Shown here one piece after another: positions 35,831 through 44,935 of a stretch of DNA of 64,000 nt. Origin of the DNA: Mucilaginibacter mali (GTDB taxonomy: Bacteria > Bacteroidota > Bacteroidia > Sphingobacteriales > Sphingobacteriaceae). The stretch spans positions 2,294,001 to 2,358,000 of the forward strand of contig NZ_CP054139.1 of NCBI RefSeq assembly GCF_013283875.1, read 5' to 3'. A model generated the notes under the pieces. That model made no database searches and was not told where the DNA came from. It saw only the letters and a program-made list of their open reading frames with translations. The translations under genes were made by a program, and so were the position numbers. Position 1 is the first letter of the stretch. Each line of letters opens with the position of its first letter.

Positions 35831-38235
35831 AGAGACCTTTACTTTCTCTGCTGCTGTTTTTAGGCACAGCCGGGGCTTACGCGCAGGATGCCGTTAGCTA
35901 CCAAATGCCGCCAAAGGCCATGGCCGATCTGCTACTGGCCAAACCAACGCCATCGGTAAGTATCGATTCTAAAGCCGAATGGATGTTACTGAGCGAGCGT
36001 AACACTTACCCATCGGTTGAAGAACTGGCGCGGCCTGAACTACGCATTGCCGGTATGCGTATCAACCCGGCCAATTTCTCGTTAAGCAGGCAGAGCTTTG
36101 TGAACAACTTCACCCTGCAGAATATCAAGACCGGCAAAACCTTCCCGATCACCGGCTTGCCGTCGCCATTATTAGCGGGTACCTTCAGCCGCAGTCCGGA
36201 TGAGCATAAAATTGCCTTTACACAGGTAAATGCTAAGACTGTCGATCTGTATGTGATCGATATCGCTACCAAAAAAGCCATGAAGGTGAACAAGCATCCG
36301 CTTAACGTGGTGCTGAACAGCGGCATTGTTTGGGCAGATAACAACACACTGCTTTACCGCGTCATTAGCAAACCGGCAAGTATGGCACCGCAGGCACCCG
36401 CCGCGCCAAAAGGGCCAACCGTACAGCAAAGCTTAGGCAAAGCATCGCCAAGCGCCACTTACGAAGATCTGATCAAAAACCCTTACGATGAGCAGCTATT
36501 CGCCTTTTACGGCACATCGCAACTGGTAAAAAACAAAGGTGGTGTAGAAACACCAATAGGTAAGCCAGCCATTTACAGTAGCGTACAGCTATCGCCCGAT
36601 AAGCAGTTTATGCTGGTGCGGACGATCAATAAGCCGTTCTCGTACCTGGTGACCGCGGGCGGCTTCCCTTCTACCGTTTACATTACCGATATGACGGGTA
36701 AGGTTTATAAGCAACTGGCCCAGCTGCCATCAAGCGAGGCTACGCCATCGGGCTATGATAATACGCAGAATATCCCCCGCTCTTTCGACTGGCGCGACGA
36801 TGAACCTGCAACTATCACCTGGGCACATCCGTTGGACAGCGGCCTGATCAAAAAGAAGGTGGATTATCATGATGTGGTGTACGAACTGAACTCCCCTTTT
36901 AAAGGTGAGCCAAAGGAGTTGTTTAAAACCGAATACCGCTTCCGCGGGATCACCTGGGGTAATGATAAACTGGCTTTGGTTAACCAGGGCATGCGTTCGA
37001 AGCAGATCAACCGCGTATCAACCTTTAATACATCGACAGGTAAGCTGGAAACACTGTATGAACGCAGCCAAACCGATGCCTACAACAATCCCGGAACCCC
37101 GGTAATGTCGCGCAATAAATATGGCCGCGATGTGATACAAACCACCGATAACGGCACCAAAATACTGATGAACAACCCAACCGGTGCATCTAAAAATGGC
37201 GACCTGCCCTTCCTGGCCAAGTTTGACCTGAACAGCAAGAAGAACGAGATCATCTGGCGTTGCGAACCGGGGCATTATGAATCGGTAGTAGATGTGATAG
37301 ATGCGGATAAGCTGGTGTTGCTGACCCGTCGCGAATCGCAAACGGAAGTGCCTAACTACTATATCAAAAATTTAGTATTGCGCATGGCCGATGTGCCGGT
37401 TACGCATTTCACCAATCCATACCCGCAACTGGAAGGCGTTAGCAAGGAGAAGATCCATTACAAACGCGCCGATGGCGTTGACCTGACCGGCGACCTGTAC
37501 CTGCCGAAAGGCTATAGCAAAGAAAAGGACGGTCCATTGCCGGTGCTGATCTGGGCCTATCCTGCCGAATACAACTCGGCTGATGACGCGGCGCAGGTGC
37601 GTGGTTCTAAAGACCGTTTTACGCTGATTGGCGGCGGCAGCCCGATATTTTTTGTAACGCAAGGCTATGCCATTTTAAACAATGCCGAAATGCCCATCGT
37701 TGCCAAAGAAGGTAAAAAACCTAACGATAACTTTGTTGAGCAATTACAACTGAACGCAGAAGCCGCCATTAACAAACTGGCCGACATGGGCGTAGGCGAC
37801 CGTAACCGCATTGCCGTTGGCGGCCACAGCTACGGCGCGTTTATGACGGCCAACCTTTTGGCGCATACCAACCTGTTTAAAGCCGGTTTAGCCGAAAGCG
37901 GTGCCTATAATCGTACCCTTACCCCCTTCGGCTTCCAGAATGAGGAGCGCACCTATTGGCAGGACCCTAAGTTATATTACGATATGAGCCCGTTCAGCTT
38001 CGCGGATAAGATCAAAACCCCTATCCTGCTGATCCACGGTGAGGCCGATGATAATCCCGGTACCTTCCCAATCAACAGCGAGCGCTTATTTGCGGCAATT
38101 AAAGGCTTGGGCGGTACGGTAAGGTTTGTTTATCTACCTTACGAGGCCCACGGTTACCGCGGCAAGGAAAACCTGCTGCATAAGCTATGGGAGCAGTACA
38201 CCTGGATGGAGAAGTATGTGAAGAATGCAAAATAG
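35827..38235 (+). CDS. Secreted S9-family serine peptidase, coupled to ABC exporter
   Basis: 802 residues. Signal peptide about 1-19 (AGAYAQD). A propeller-type N-terminal part is followed by the hydrolase domain with nucleophile S668 in GGHSYGAFMTAN and the acid/base region HGEADDNPGTFP...YEAHGYRG. It resembles glutamyl/dipeptidyl S9 peptidases of Bacteroidota. Its ATG overlaps the permease stop (ATGA), so translation is coupled; whether it processes the exported cargo is speculative. It lacks the glycine-rich insert of the other S9 peptidase at 19219. Confidence 0.92.
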   Translation: MKRPLLSLLLFLGTAGAYAQDAVSYQMPPKAMADLLLAKPTPSVSIDSKAEWMLLSERNTYPSVEELARPELRIAGMRINPANFSLSRQSFVNNFTLQNIKTGKTFPITGLPSPLLAGTFSRSPDEHKIAFTQVNAKTVDLYVIDIATKKAMKVNKHPLNVVLNSGIVWADNNTLLYRVISKPASMAPQAPAAPKGPTVQQSLGKASPSATYEDLIKNPYDEQLFAFYGTSQLVKNKGGVETPIGKPAIYSSVQLSPDKQFMLVRTINKPFSYLVTAGGFPSTVYITDMTGKVYKQLAQLPSSEATPSGYDNTQNIPRSFDWRDDEPATITWAHPLDSGLIKKKVDYHDVVYELNSPFKGEPKELFKTEYRFRGITWGNDKLALVNQGMRSKQINRVSTFNTSTGKLETLYERSQTDAYNNPGTPVMSRNKYGRDVIQTTDNGTKILMNNPTGASKNGDLPFLAKFDLNSKKNEIIWRCEPGHYESVVDVIDADKLVLLTRRESQTEVPNYYIKNLVLRMADVPVTHFTNPYPQLEGVSKEKIHYKRADGVDLTGDLYLPKGYSKEKDGPLPVLIWAYPAEYNSADDAAQVRGSKDRFTLIGGGSPIFFVTQGYAILNNAEMPIVAKEGKKPNDNFVEQLQLNAEAAINKLADMGVGDRNRIAVGGHSYGAFMTANLLAHTNLFKAGLAESGAYNRTLTPFGFQNEERTYWQDPKLYYDMSPFSFADKIKTPILLIHGEADDNPGTFPINSERLFAAIKGLGGTVRFVYLPYEAHGYRGKENLLHKLWEQYTWMEKYVKNAK

Positions 38236-38270
38236 TCCGAAAGTCCGAAAGACGGAAAAGTCCGAAAGAT

Positions 38271-38303
38271 AAAAAGGGATGGCTTAACGCCATCCCTTTT
38301 TAT
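38271..38303 (+). terminator. Terminator after the S9 peptidase gene
   Basis: AAAAAGGGATGGC / GCCATCCCTTTTT stem with a 5-nt loop and T run. Preceded by TCCGAAAG repeats (38235-38270). Confidence 0.8.
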
Positions 38304-38324
38304 TTCGACGTGGCGAGTGGGAAC

Positions 38325-38370
38325 GTACTGACAATAAACATAATAAGTGGTGGCGGAAGTTTGTCAGTAC
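38325..38370. repeat. Inverted repeat GTACTGACAA / TTGTCAGTAC
   Basis: Two perfect 10-nt arms 26 nt apart in the convergent gap. Further on, TTGTTCA occurs at 38459 and 38479 around AAAAAACGCGGTTTTTT, and GTTCAAGCGTGAAC is at 38505. The rest of 38236-38577 shows no gene. Confidence 0.65.
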
Positions 38371-38577
38371 CCATAAAAACCACAGCCGAGGAGAAAAATT
38401 GAAATTTTGAACAAATGCATATACTTAACTAAAAATCAATGTGTTGCGTGTTCAATTTTTGTTCAAAAAACGCGGTTTTTTGTTCATTTTTTTTCTAACA
38501 TCCGTTCAAGCGTGAACGTTTGACTTGCAATATAACTTCTCTGTCCCTCCCCCGAAGAAGAGGTTAGAAGGGGTGTA

Positions 38578-39471
38578 TTACTCCACCCCTTTCACATTCA
38601 TCCTTAAAGTATAAATAGCCGTCGACGCCGTGATAAACAGCAATTTCCTATCCTTACCGCCGAAGCAAATATTGGCCGTCCATGGTTCGGGGATATCGAT
38701 ATGGGCCAGCTTCCTGCCGGTAGGGTCGTAAATGGTAACTCCCCGGCCGCACAGGTACAGGTTACCCTGTTCATCCAGCGTCATCCCGTCCGATCCCTGG
38801 TTGATGAGAACTTGTTTATCCTTCAGGCTACCATCATCGGCAATACTGTATTTGTAGATCTTGTTGGCCTGTATATCGGCTACGTAGAGCGTTTTACCAT
38901 CGGGTGTGCCCACTATTCCGTTGGGTTTCTTCAGCTGATCTTCAACTGCTATTGGCGCGCCATCTTTGGGCAGATAATAAACCTTCTGGCCGTCCAGGTC
39001 GCTTTTTTTGCGTGTCCAGTAATCGCGCTGGTAATAGGGATCGGTGAAGTACATGCCCCCGGTTTTGTTGTTCACCCAAACATCGTTAGGGCCGTTAAGG
39101 AGGTGCCCGCCCAGGTCTTTTACCAATACCGTAACCTTGGCATCCTTATCAATCAACCATAGCTGATCCTCTTCATCGGCGCAACTGATCAGGTTACCCT
39201 TTTTATCAAAATACATCCCGTTACTGCGACCGGCCTTCTCCATAAATATGGATAGTTTGCCATCGGTATCGTACTTCCAGATCTTGTTATTAGGCTGATC
39301 GGTAAAAAAGATATTCCCCTTTTTGTCCGGCGCGGGCCCTTCGGTAAAGCTGAACTGTTTAGAGATCAGCTGCGGCTTTTGCAAGGTGTCGTACAAAGGT
39401 TTGTTCTGTGCAAATGCGCCGATGCTTATTATGCCGGGCAATACACAGGTTAAGGTTTTAATCCGTATCAT
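38578..39471 (-). CDS. Secreted SMP-30/gluconolactonase-like protein
   Basis: 297 residues with signal peptide about 1-21 (GAFAQN). Six-bladed propeller of the SMP-30/LRE family: FTEGPAPDKKGNIFFTDQPN (metal glutamate), SNGMYFDKKGNLISCADEE, LNGPNDVWVNNKTGGMYFTD and PNGIVGTPDGKTLYVAD with the characteristic asparagine/aspartate ligands. It should hydrolyse a sugar lactone. The start overlaps the fucosidase stop by one nucleotide (TAATG), so they form an operon. Confidence 0.9.
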   Translation of the reverse strand: MIRIKTLTCVLPGIISIGAFAQNKPLYDTLQKPQLISKQFSFTEGPAPDKKGNIFFTDQPNNKIWKYDTDGKLSIFMEKAGRSNGMYFDKKGNLISCADEEDQLWLIDKDAKVTVLVKDLGGHLLNGPNDVWVNNKTGGMYFTDPYYQRDYWTRKKSDLDGQKVYYLPKDGAPIAVEDQLKKPNGIVGTPDGKTLYVADIQANKIYKYSIADDGSLKDKQVLINQGSDGMTLDEQGNLYLCGRGVTIYDPTGRKLAHIDIPEPWTANICFGGKDRKLLFITASTAIYTLRMNVKGVE

Positions 39472-40973
39472 TAATCTTCCATTTTAACCGGCGGTGGAAA
39501 CCTTAGTTCATTATACAAGCCAAAATCGCTCAGGGCTACGCAGGCGGCAGCGTTGGTTACACGCAATCTTATCTTACGTGCTTTAACAGGTTTATCCAGC
39601 CGTATCAGTTTGTTTGCGCCAATACTGGTGGCCGTGGCTATTTCCTGCCATTCTTTACCTACCATTATATCAATGGCAACACCATCAATCCGCTGACCTA
39701 ATTTGATATTCTCGCGCAATTGTATCACGTCAAATGTTTTAGCTTGATGCAGGTCGATGATCAATTCGGGTGTCAGTACGCCATCATCGGTAGCCCAATA
39801 GCTGTAACGGTCGTTATCCGTTAAATGTGCGGGGCCAAATTTAAGCCTGTTACCGCCGCGCACATTGCTGGCCGAAAACGTAGCCCCTTTTGCAAGGTTA
39901 GTTTTAAAGGTCATCCGCAGGTTGGCGCCTAAACCCATCAGCGCGTTTTCATCTTCGGTAGTGATCAGGCCACGCTTATCAGGTGCTAAACCCAGGTCAA
40001 GACAGGCGCCCCTGCCCACGCTTTTATAATACAGGTCCATCAACTGGTCGGGCGTTTTTGTCTTGCCATCTTCCTTTTGATGATAGAACCATCCCGGACG
40101 CAACGGCACGTCGCATTCGGCAGGCATCCAGTATTTACCATCGCGATGACCTTCTATACCCTCCTTATCCAGCACAAAACCATTGCCGGGGGCTTTGCCG
40201 GCTTCGGGAGCGTGCGGCGTATAAGTTGCCCAATAGGTTTGGCCAGCATATCCGCTTTCGTTACCCACCCAGCGCACATCAGGGCCAACATCGCCAAAAA
40301 TTACCGCGCCGGGTTGTAGCTTGCGGGCAATGCCCCAGGTATCATCCCAACCGTAATAAGTAGAGCGGTCTATTTTACGCACTTCCTTAGCGCCGCCGTA
40401 ATAGCCATCGCCACCGTTGGCGCCATCGTGCCATACAATAAACAGCGGGCCATAATTGGTATACAATTCCCGCAATTGCTTGCGGTAAACATCGGTTACG
40501 TATTCGGGTTTGCCGTATAGGGCACTGTTCCTGTCCCAAGGCGAGCAGTATACGCCCATCTTCATGCCCAGCTTATCGCAGGCCTGGCGGTATTCGCGCA
40601 GGATATCACCTTTGCCATTTTTATACGGGCTTTTGCTGATGTTGTGTTCGGTGGTTTTGGTTGGCCACAGGCAAAAGCCATCGTGGTGCTTTGCTACAAC
40701 AATGATCCCCTTAAAGCCTCCCTTTTTTGCGGCGCCTACAATTTGCATAGCGTTAAACTGCGTTGGGTTAAATATGGCCGGGTCTTCATCTCCATAACCC
40801 CACTCCTTATCAGTAAAAGTATCGGGGCCGAAGTGAATGAGGCAATACATACCGGTTTCCTGCCAGTTTAACTGGCGCTGGCTTGGTAAGGGACCATAAG
40901 GCTTGGGCGGGGCCTGGCAAAAAGCGCTGGTGTACAGGGCAAGAACTAAAATAAACGATAAGTGTTTTTTCAT
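39471..40973 (-). CDS. Alpha-L-fucosidase, GH29, with C-terminal discoidin-like domain
   Basis: 500 residues with a signal peptide (SAFCQAP). The GH29 barrel (about 25-350) includes MYCLIHFGPDTFTDKEWGYG, VVAKHHDGFCLWPTKTTEHN, MGVYCSPWDRN and the nucleophile region LFIVWHDGANGG. A C-terminal F5/8-type domain (about 365-490, including SNVRGGNRLKFGPAHLTDND) probably binds sugar. It removes terminal fucose from glycans. Upstream in the SMP-30 operon. Confidence 0.92.
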   Translation of the reverse strand: MKKHLSFILVLALYTSAFCQAPPKPYGPLPSQRQLNWQETGMYCLIHFGPDTFTDKEWGYGDEDPAIFNPTQFNAMQIVGAAKKGGFKGIIVVAKHHDGFCLWPTKTTEHNISKSPYKNGKGDILREYRQACDKLGMKMGVYCSPWDRNSALYGKPEYVTDVYRKQLRELYTNYGPLFIVWHDGANGGDGYYGGAKEVRKIDRSTYYGWDDTWGIARKLQPGAVIFGDVGPDVRWVGNESGYAGQTYWATYTPHAPEAGKAPGNGFVLDKEGIEGHRDGKYWMPAECDVPLRPGWFYHQKEDGKTKTPDQLMDLYYKSVGRGACLDLGLAPDKRGLITTEDENALMGLGANLRMTFKTNLAKGATFSASNVRGGNRLKFGPAHLTDNDRYSYWATDDGVLTPELIIDLHQAKTFDVIQLRENIKLGQRIDGVAIDIMVGKEWQEIATATSIGANKLIRLDKPVKARKIRLRVTNAAACVALSDFGLYNELRFPPPVKMED

Positions 40974-41065
40974 TAATATCAGGTTTGGTGAAACTTACGC
41001 AGTTTTGGAAACTTCCTAAGTCTGAATGTTAGGGCTAATTTAGTTGTTAATATTTATTATTGCAC

Positions 41066-41527
41066 ATGTTTTCAAAAGCGGAAGCTTCACAAATACGACA
41101 AGAGTTCTGGACTACCTTCGGGCAATACCTCCGGCCCATCCTATCGGCCGATGGCGAAAAGGTGAATTGGATAAACTATAAAACGGGTATTAAATACGTG
41201 TACTTCCGTATGGAAGCCGAGAACCGGCTGGCCCGCATCGGCATTGAGATAACCCACTATGATACCGGTATACAGGAGTTGTTTTACGAGCAGTTTGCCG
41301 AACTGAAAACCATGCTGCACAGCTATCTTAACGAAGAATGGCAATGGCAACTGCACCATACCGATATGGAGGGCAAAACCATCAGCCGCATTTATAGCGA
41401 ACTACCCAACGCCAGCATTTTTAACCGGGAGGACTGGCCCCGGCTCATCAGCTTTTTTAAACCCCGTATTATCGCCCTCGATGAATTTTGGAGCACAGCT
41501 AAATATAGCTTCGACGCTTTAAAGTAA
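41066..41527 (+). CDS. DUF4268 protein
   Basis: 153 residues from the ATG at 41066 (an in-frame TTG lies two codons earlier). It begins MFSKAEASQIRQEFWTTFGQ and holds the DUF4268 pattern GIKYVYFRMEAENRLARIGI and HSYLNEEWQWQ. Function is unknown; some relatives occur as C-terminal parts of restriction/nuclease-like proteins. It is divergent from the fucosidase. Confidence 0.85.
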   Translation: MFSKAEASQIRQEFWTTFGQYLRPILSADGEKVNWINYKTGIKYVYFRMEAENRLARIGIEITHYDTGIQELFYEQFAELKTMLHSYLNEEWQWQLHHTDMEGKTISRIYSELPNASIFNREDWPRLISFFKPRIIALDEFWSTAKYSFDALK

Positions 41528-41637
41528 ACAGGCCGCTCACTACTACAATACCGGCCCGGTGAAATAATCATTGGCCGGCGTAATTGTTATTGACTATTTT
41601 TTTACATCTTAGTCATGATTTAACCTTATAACAGTAT

Positions 41638-42747
41638 ATGGGCCTTTTTGATAGTTTACGCAACGAGTTATTAGATATAATTGAGTGGGTTGATAATACC
41701 CAAAATACATTGGTGTGGAAATTTCCGCGCCAGGATAATGCCATTAAAATGGGCGCCAAACTGATCGTCCGCGAATCGCAGGCGGCTGTTTTTATGAACC
41801 AGGGACAAATTGCCGACATTTTTATGCCCGGCACCCATGAACTGCGCACCGAAAACATGCCCATCCTAACCACCCTGATGAGTTGGAAGTATGGCTTCAA
41901 CAGCCCCTTTAAAACGGATGTTTACTTTGTAAGTACCCGCCAGTTCACCAATCAGAAATGGGGCACCAAAAACCCGGTAATGATAAGGGATGCCGAGTTT
42001 GGCCCGGTGAGGCTGCGCGCGTTCGGATCGTTTAACTTTAAGGTACAGGATCCCAAAGTGTTTGTTACACAAGTATCGGCCACCAACCCCGATTTTATAG
42101 TTGAGGATATTAACGAGCAGTTGCGCAACACGGTAATATCCCGGGGGATGGACGCCATGGCGCAATCGAAGATCGGTATATTAGACCTGGCTGCCAATTA
42201 TAACGAGGTAGGCAGCATGATCACCGAAACCGTAAAGCCTGATTTTGCCGAACTGGGCCTTGATCTTACCAAATTACTGGTAGAAAACATCTCGCTGCCA
42301 CCCGAAGTTGAGCAGGTGCTTGATAAGCGCAGCGAAATGGGGATCATCGGTAATCTTGGCGCATACGCGCAATACCAGGCCGCCAACGCCATCGAAAAAT
42401 CGGCAGAGAATACCGTTGGTGGTAACCTTGGCATGGCTGGTATGGGCCTTGGCGTAGGCGCGGCTATGATGGGACAGGTAGGCAATGTTTTTCAACAGAA
42501 CCGCTTTGACCCTAATGCTTCAAACCCGGATACACCGCCGCAGCTGCCCAGTGTGCAGTTCCATTTTGCTAAGGATGGTAAATCGGACGGGCCACATAGT
42601 TTGAACGAGATCAACGCGATGATCAGCAATAAGGTGATCACCCGCCAAACCCTGGTATGGAAAAAAGGCATGGCCGAATGGGCCGCCGCCGGAACCGTTG
42701 CCGATCTGGCCGATGCCTTTAATAACGAGCCGCCGCCATTGTCTTAA
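41638..42747 (+). CDS. SPFH-domain protein with C-terminal GYF_2 domain
   Basis: 369 residues. An SPFH/YdjI-like domain (about 1-240; FPRQDNAIKMGAKLIVRESQ, FMPGTHELRTENMPIL) is followed by a glycine/alanine/methionine-rich segment and a GYF_2 domain (about 305-362; FHFAKDGKSDGPHSLNEI, TLVWKKGMAEWAAAG). There is no N-terminal signal. It resembles the B. subtilis YdjI group, often linked to phage or membrane stress. The next gene, a zinc-ribbon membrane protein, lies 19 nt downstream and is the usual YdjG-like partner. Confidence 0.88.
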   Translation: MGLFDSLRNELLDIIEWVDNTQNTLVWKFPRQDNAIKMGAKLIVRESQAAVFMNQGQIADIFMPGTHELRTENMPILTTLMSWKYGFNSPFKTDVYFVSTRQFTNQKWGTKNPVMIRDAEFGPVRLRAFGSFNFKVQDPKVFVTQVSATNPDFIVEDINEQLRNTVISRGMDAMAQSKIGILDLAANYNEVGSMITETVKPDFAELGLDLTKLLVENISLPPEVEQVLDKRSEMGIIGNLGAYAQYQAANAIEKSAENTVGGNLGMAGMGLGVGAAMMGQVGNVFQQNRFDPNASNPDTPPQLPSVQFHFAKDGKSDGPHSLNEINAMISNKVITRQTLVWKKGMAEWAAAGTVADLADAFNNEPPPLS

Positions 42748-42766
42748 TCCTTCTTGATAAATATAT

Positions 42767-43897
42767 ATGGACGGAAAGACCAACCTGGCTGATATCAACC
42801 GATCGTTAAATTGTGGCGGCTGCGGTGCGCTGCTTCATTTTGAACCGGGCACGCACAGCTTAAAGTGCGATTATTGCGGCCAAAGCAACGCGATACAAAG
42901 CGGCAATGACAGCCGGGAAATCACATCTTACGATTTTGATGAGTTTGTTGCCGGTATTGATACCGAAAAGCAAGGCAATAATTTAAAAGTTGTTGATTGT
43001 ACCAATTGCGGTTCGCAAACGCTTTTAGATCAATACGTCAGTTCGGATAAATGCCCGTTTTGTACAGCGCCCCTTGTGTTGAACATGACAGGCGGACAGC
43101 AATATGTGCAGCCGCATTATGTGCTGCCTTTTGAAGTAACCAAACAGCAGGGGATCCAGTTTTTTAATAAATGGATCAGCAATTTGTGGTGGTCGCCCAA
43201 CGACCTTGAAAAAAAGGTGAACGGCAGCACTTCCATACTAACCGGCGTTTACCTGCCGCATTGGACTTATGATACCGACACCATAACCGATTACACCGGC
43301 GAACGCGGCGATTATTACTATACCGAAGAAACTTATACCGAAACCGTCAACGGCAGAACGGAAACCAAGACCCGTCGGGTGCGGCATACAAGCTGGTCGT
43401 ACGCATCGGGGACGGTTTATGCCGATTTCAGGGATGTGATGGTGCCGGCAAGCCAATCGTTAAAAGCGGAAACACTGACCAAACTGGAACCATGGAAACT
43501 GGAGATGCTGGTGCCGTTTGATGAACGCTATATGAGCGGTTTCCGATCAGAAACCTACCAGGTAGACCCTAAGCAGGGTTTTATTTCGGCAACTGAATAT
43601 ATGGCTGGCCCTATCAGGTCAAAAATAAAAGATGGTATAGGTGGCGATGAGCAGCGGATAGACCATACCGATACCGTCTATAATAACAAAGCCCTTAAAT
43701 ATTTGGTACTGCCGGTTTGGGTGAGCGCCTACAATTATAACAACAAGGTTTACCAGTTCACCATCAACGCCAGCACAGGCGAAGTGATCGGTCAGCGGCC
43801 TTTAAGCTGGATAAAAATAACGCTGGCTATCCTGTTTGTACTGATGGTAATAGCAGGTATTGTGTTTTATTTTCAGCAGGCAAATGCTGGGGTGTAA
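42767..43897 (+). CDS. Zinc-ribbon membrane protein, YdjG-like
   Basis: 376 residues. Two zinc ribbons: CGGCGALLHFEPGTHSLKCD then YCG (about 12-34) and CTNCGSQTLLDQYVSSDKCPFC spacing (about 75-95). The middle is globular and acidic; one membrane helix lies near 346-366. It is often misannotated as a helicase/primosomal protein because of the ribbons; no helicase motifs are present. It likely works with the SPFH protein at the membrane. Confidence 0.85.
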   Translation: MDGKTNLADINRSLNCGGCGALLHFEPGTHSLKCDYCGQSNAIQSGNDSREITSYDFDEFVAGIDTEKQGNNLKVVDCTNCGSQTLLDQYVSSDKCPFCTAPLVLNMTGGQQYVQPHYVLPFEVTKQQGIQFFNKWISNLWWSPNDLEKKVNGSTSILTGVYLPHWTYDTDTITDYTGERGDYYYTEETYTETVNGRTETKTRRVRHTSWSYASGTVYADFRDVMVPASQSLKAETLTKLEPWKLEMLVPFDERYMSGFRSETYQVDPKQGFISATEYMAGPIRSKIKDGIGGDEQRIDHTDTVYNNKALKYLVLPVWVSAYNYNNKVYQFTINASTGEVIGQRPLSWIKITLAILFVLMVIAGIVFYFQQANAGV

Positions 43898-43930
43898 GCG
43901 TTTTTGGCTATCTTAGCCTTTGAAATACTT

Positions 43931-44893
43931 ATGCAAAAACAGTTACGCCTCATCCTTATTTTTCTGCTATTAACTGTAACGGGGTTCGCGCAGCAGCGCT
44001 ATGTCGGGCCGCTTGCCCCTACCGGATTTCACCCGGATATGAACCGGTATGAGCAGGAGACCGCGATGTATATGGCCTACCTGTCCGATCTGTCGTACGA
44101 AGACGGCTGGTCGGTTAAGGATGTGTTCGACCTGGTTGACCGTACCTATCCATCGGCTAAGCTGGCCTGCCGCTTTTTGCAGGACAGGAAAAGCGGCACC
44201 CAGGCCATTGTTTGGGGAATGCATGAGGGCGTTATCGTAGCCATCAGGGGTACACAACCCAAACAACTGCTCGACTGGCTTACAGACCTTAAAATATCCA
44301 ACTATGTAAATACCGACCAAATGGACGAGCGCCTGAAAGCCCTGCCAGCCGGTCATGCCGGCTTCCGCAAGGCCGCCATGCGCCTGGTAGAGGAATGCCA
44401 GTTGCTGGATGCTATCAGCGAGGTTGCAGCCGTTACCCATCCGGGAGTGCTGCACGCGCAGGTGCCGGTGTATTTAACCGGGCACTCTATGGGCGCGGGC
44501 ATATCGCAATTGTTGATCCCCGTTATTGCCGGGCATTTTCGCTTTGCAGGGGCTTACCACTTCGCCCCGCCACTGGCAGTAGCTATTGATCAAAGCCAGG
44601 GCCTGAAGGAACGCTTCGGCAATAAGGTATACGATATTGTGAACTACAAAGACTATGTAACCCGCGCCGGCCGCAACGAAACCAGCCATTACGGCAAGTT
44701 TTACCGCATTTGCAAAGAAGGCGAACTGGATAAGGAAAACGAGGTTTTCGCCCGCTTTAAAGGCCTGGAATACCTGACCGAGTTTTCGCTGCACTCGCTG
44801 GAGAGTTATATCAAATTATTGCGACAACCGAAAAATACTACGGGATTGGTGCAGCAAAGGATGGTTAATGGGCAGGTTTGTAAGATTGATTGA
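43931..44893 (+). CDS. Secreted class 3-type lipase
   Basis: 320 residues started at the ATG at 43931, which gives a signal peptide ending TGFAQQ; a longer open frame to 43904 lacks one. The lipase_3 domain contains VAIRGTQPKQLLDWLTDLKI, the nucleophile serine in LTGHSMGAGISQ and a later aspartate/histidine pair (VNYKDYVTRAG and SLHSLESY). It should hydrolyse acyl esters outside the cytoplasm. A TATCTTAG -7-like element lies at 43909-43916. Confidence 0.87.
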   Translation: MQKQLRLILIFLLLTVTGFAQQRYVGPLAPTGFHPDMNRYEQETAMYMAYLSDLSYEDGWSVKDVFDLVDRTYPSAKLACRFLQDRKSGTQAIVWGMHEGVIVAIRGTQPKQLLDWLTDLKISNYVNTDQMDERLKALPAGHAGFRKAAMRLVEECQLLDAISEVAAVTHPGVLHAQVPVYLTGHSMGAGISQLLIPVIAGHFRFAGAYHFAPPLAVAIDQSQGLKERFGNKVYDIVNYKDYVTRAGRNETSHYGKFYRICKEGELDKENEVFARFKGLEYLTEFSLHSLESYIKLLRQPKNTTGLVQQRMVNGQVCKID

Positions 44894-44935
44894 GGGAATG
44901 AAGATGATTATTGTGGAAATTTTTGACTTTTCTTC

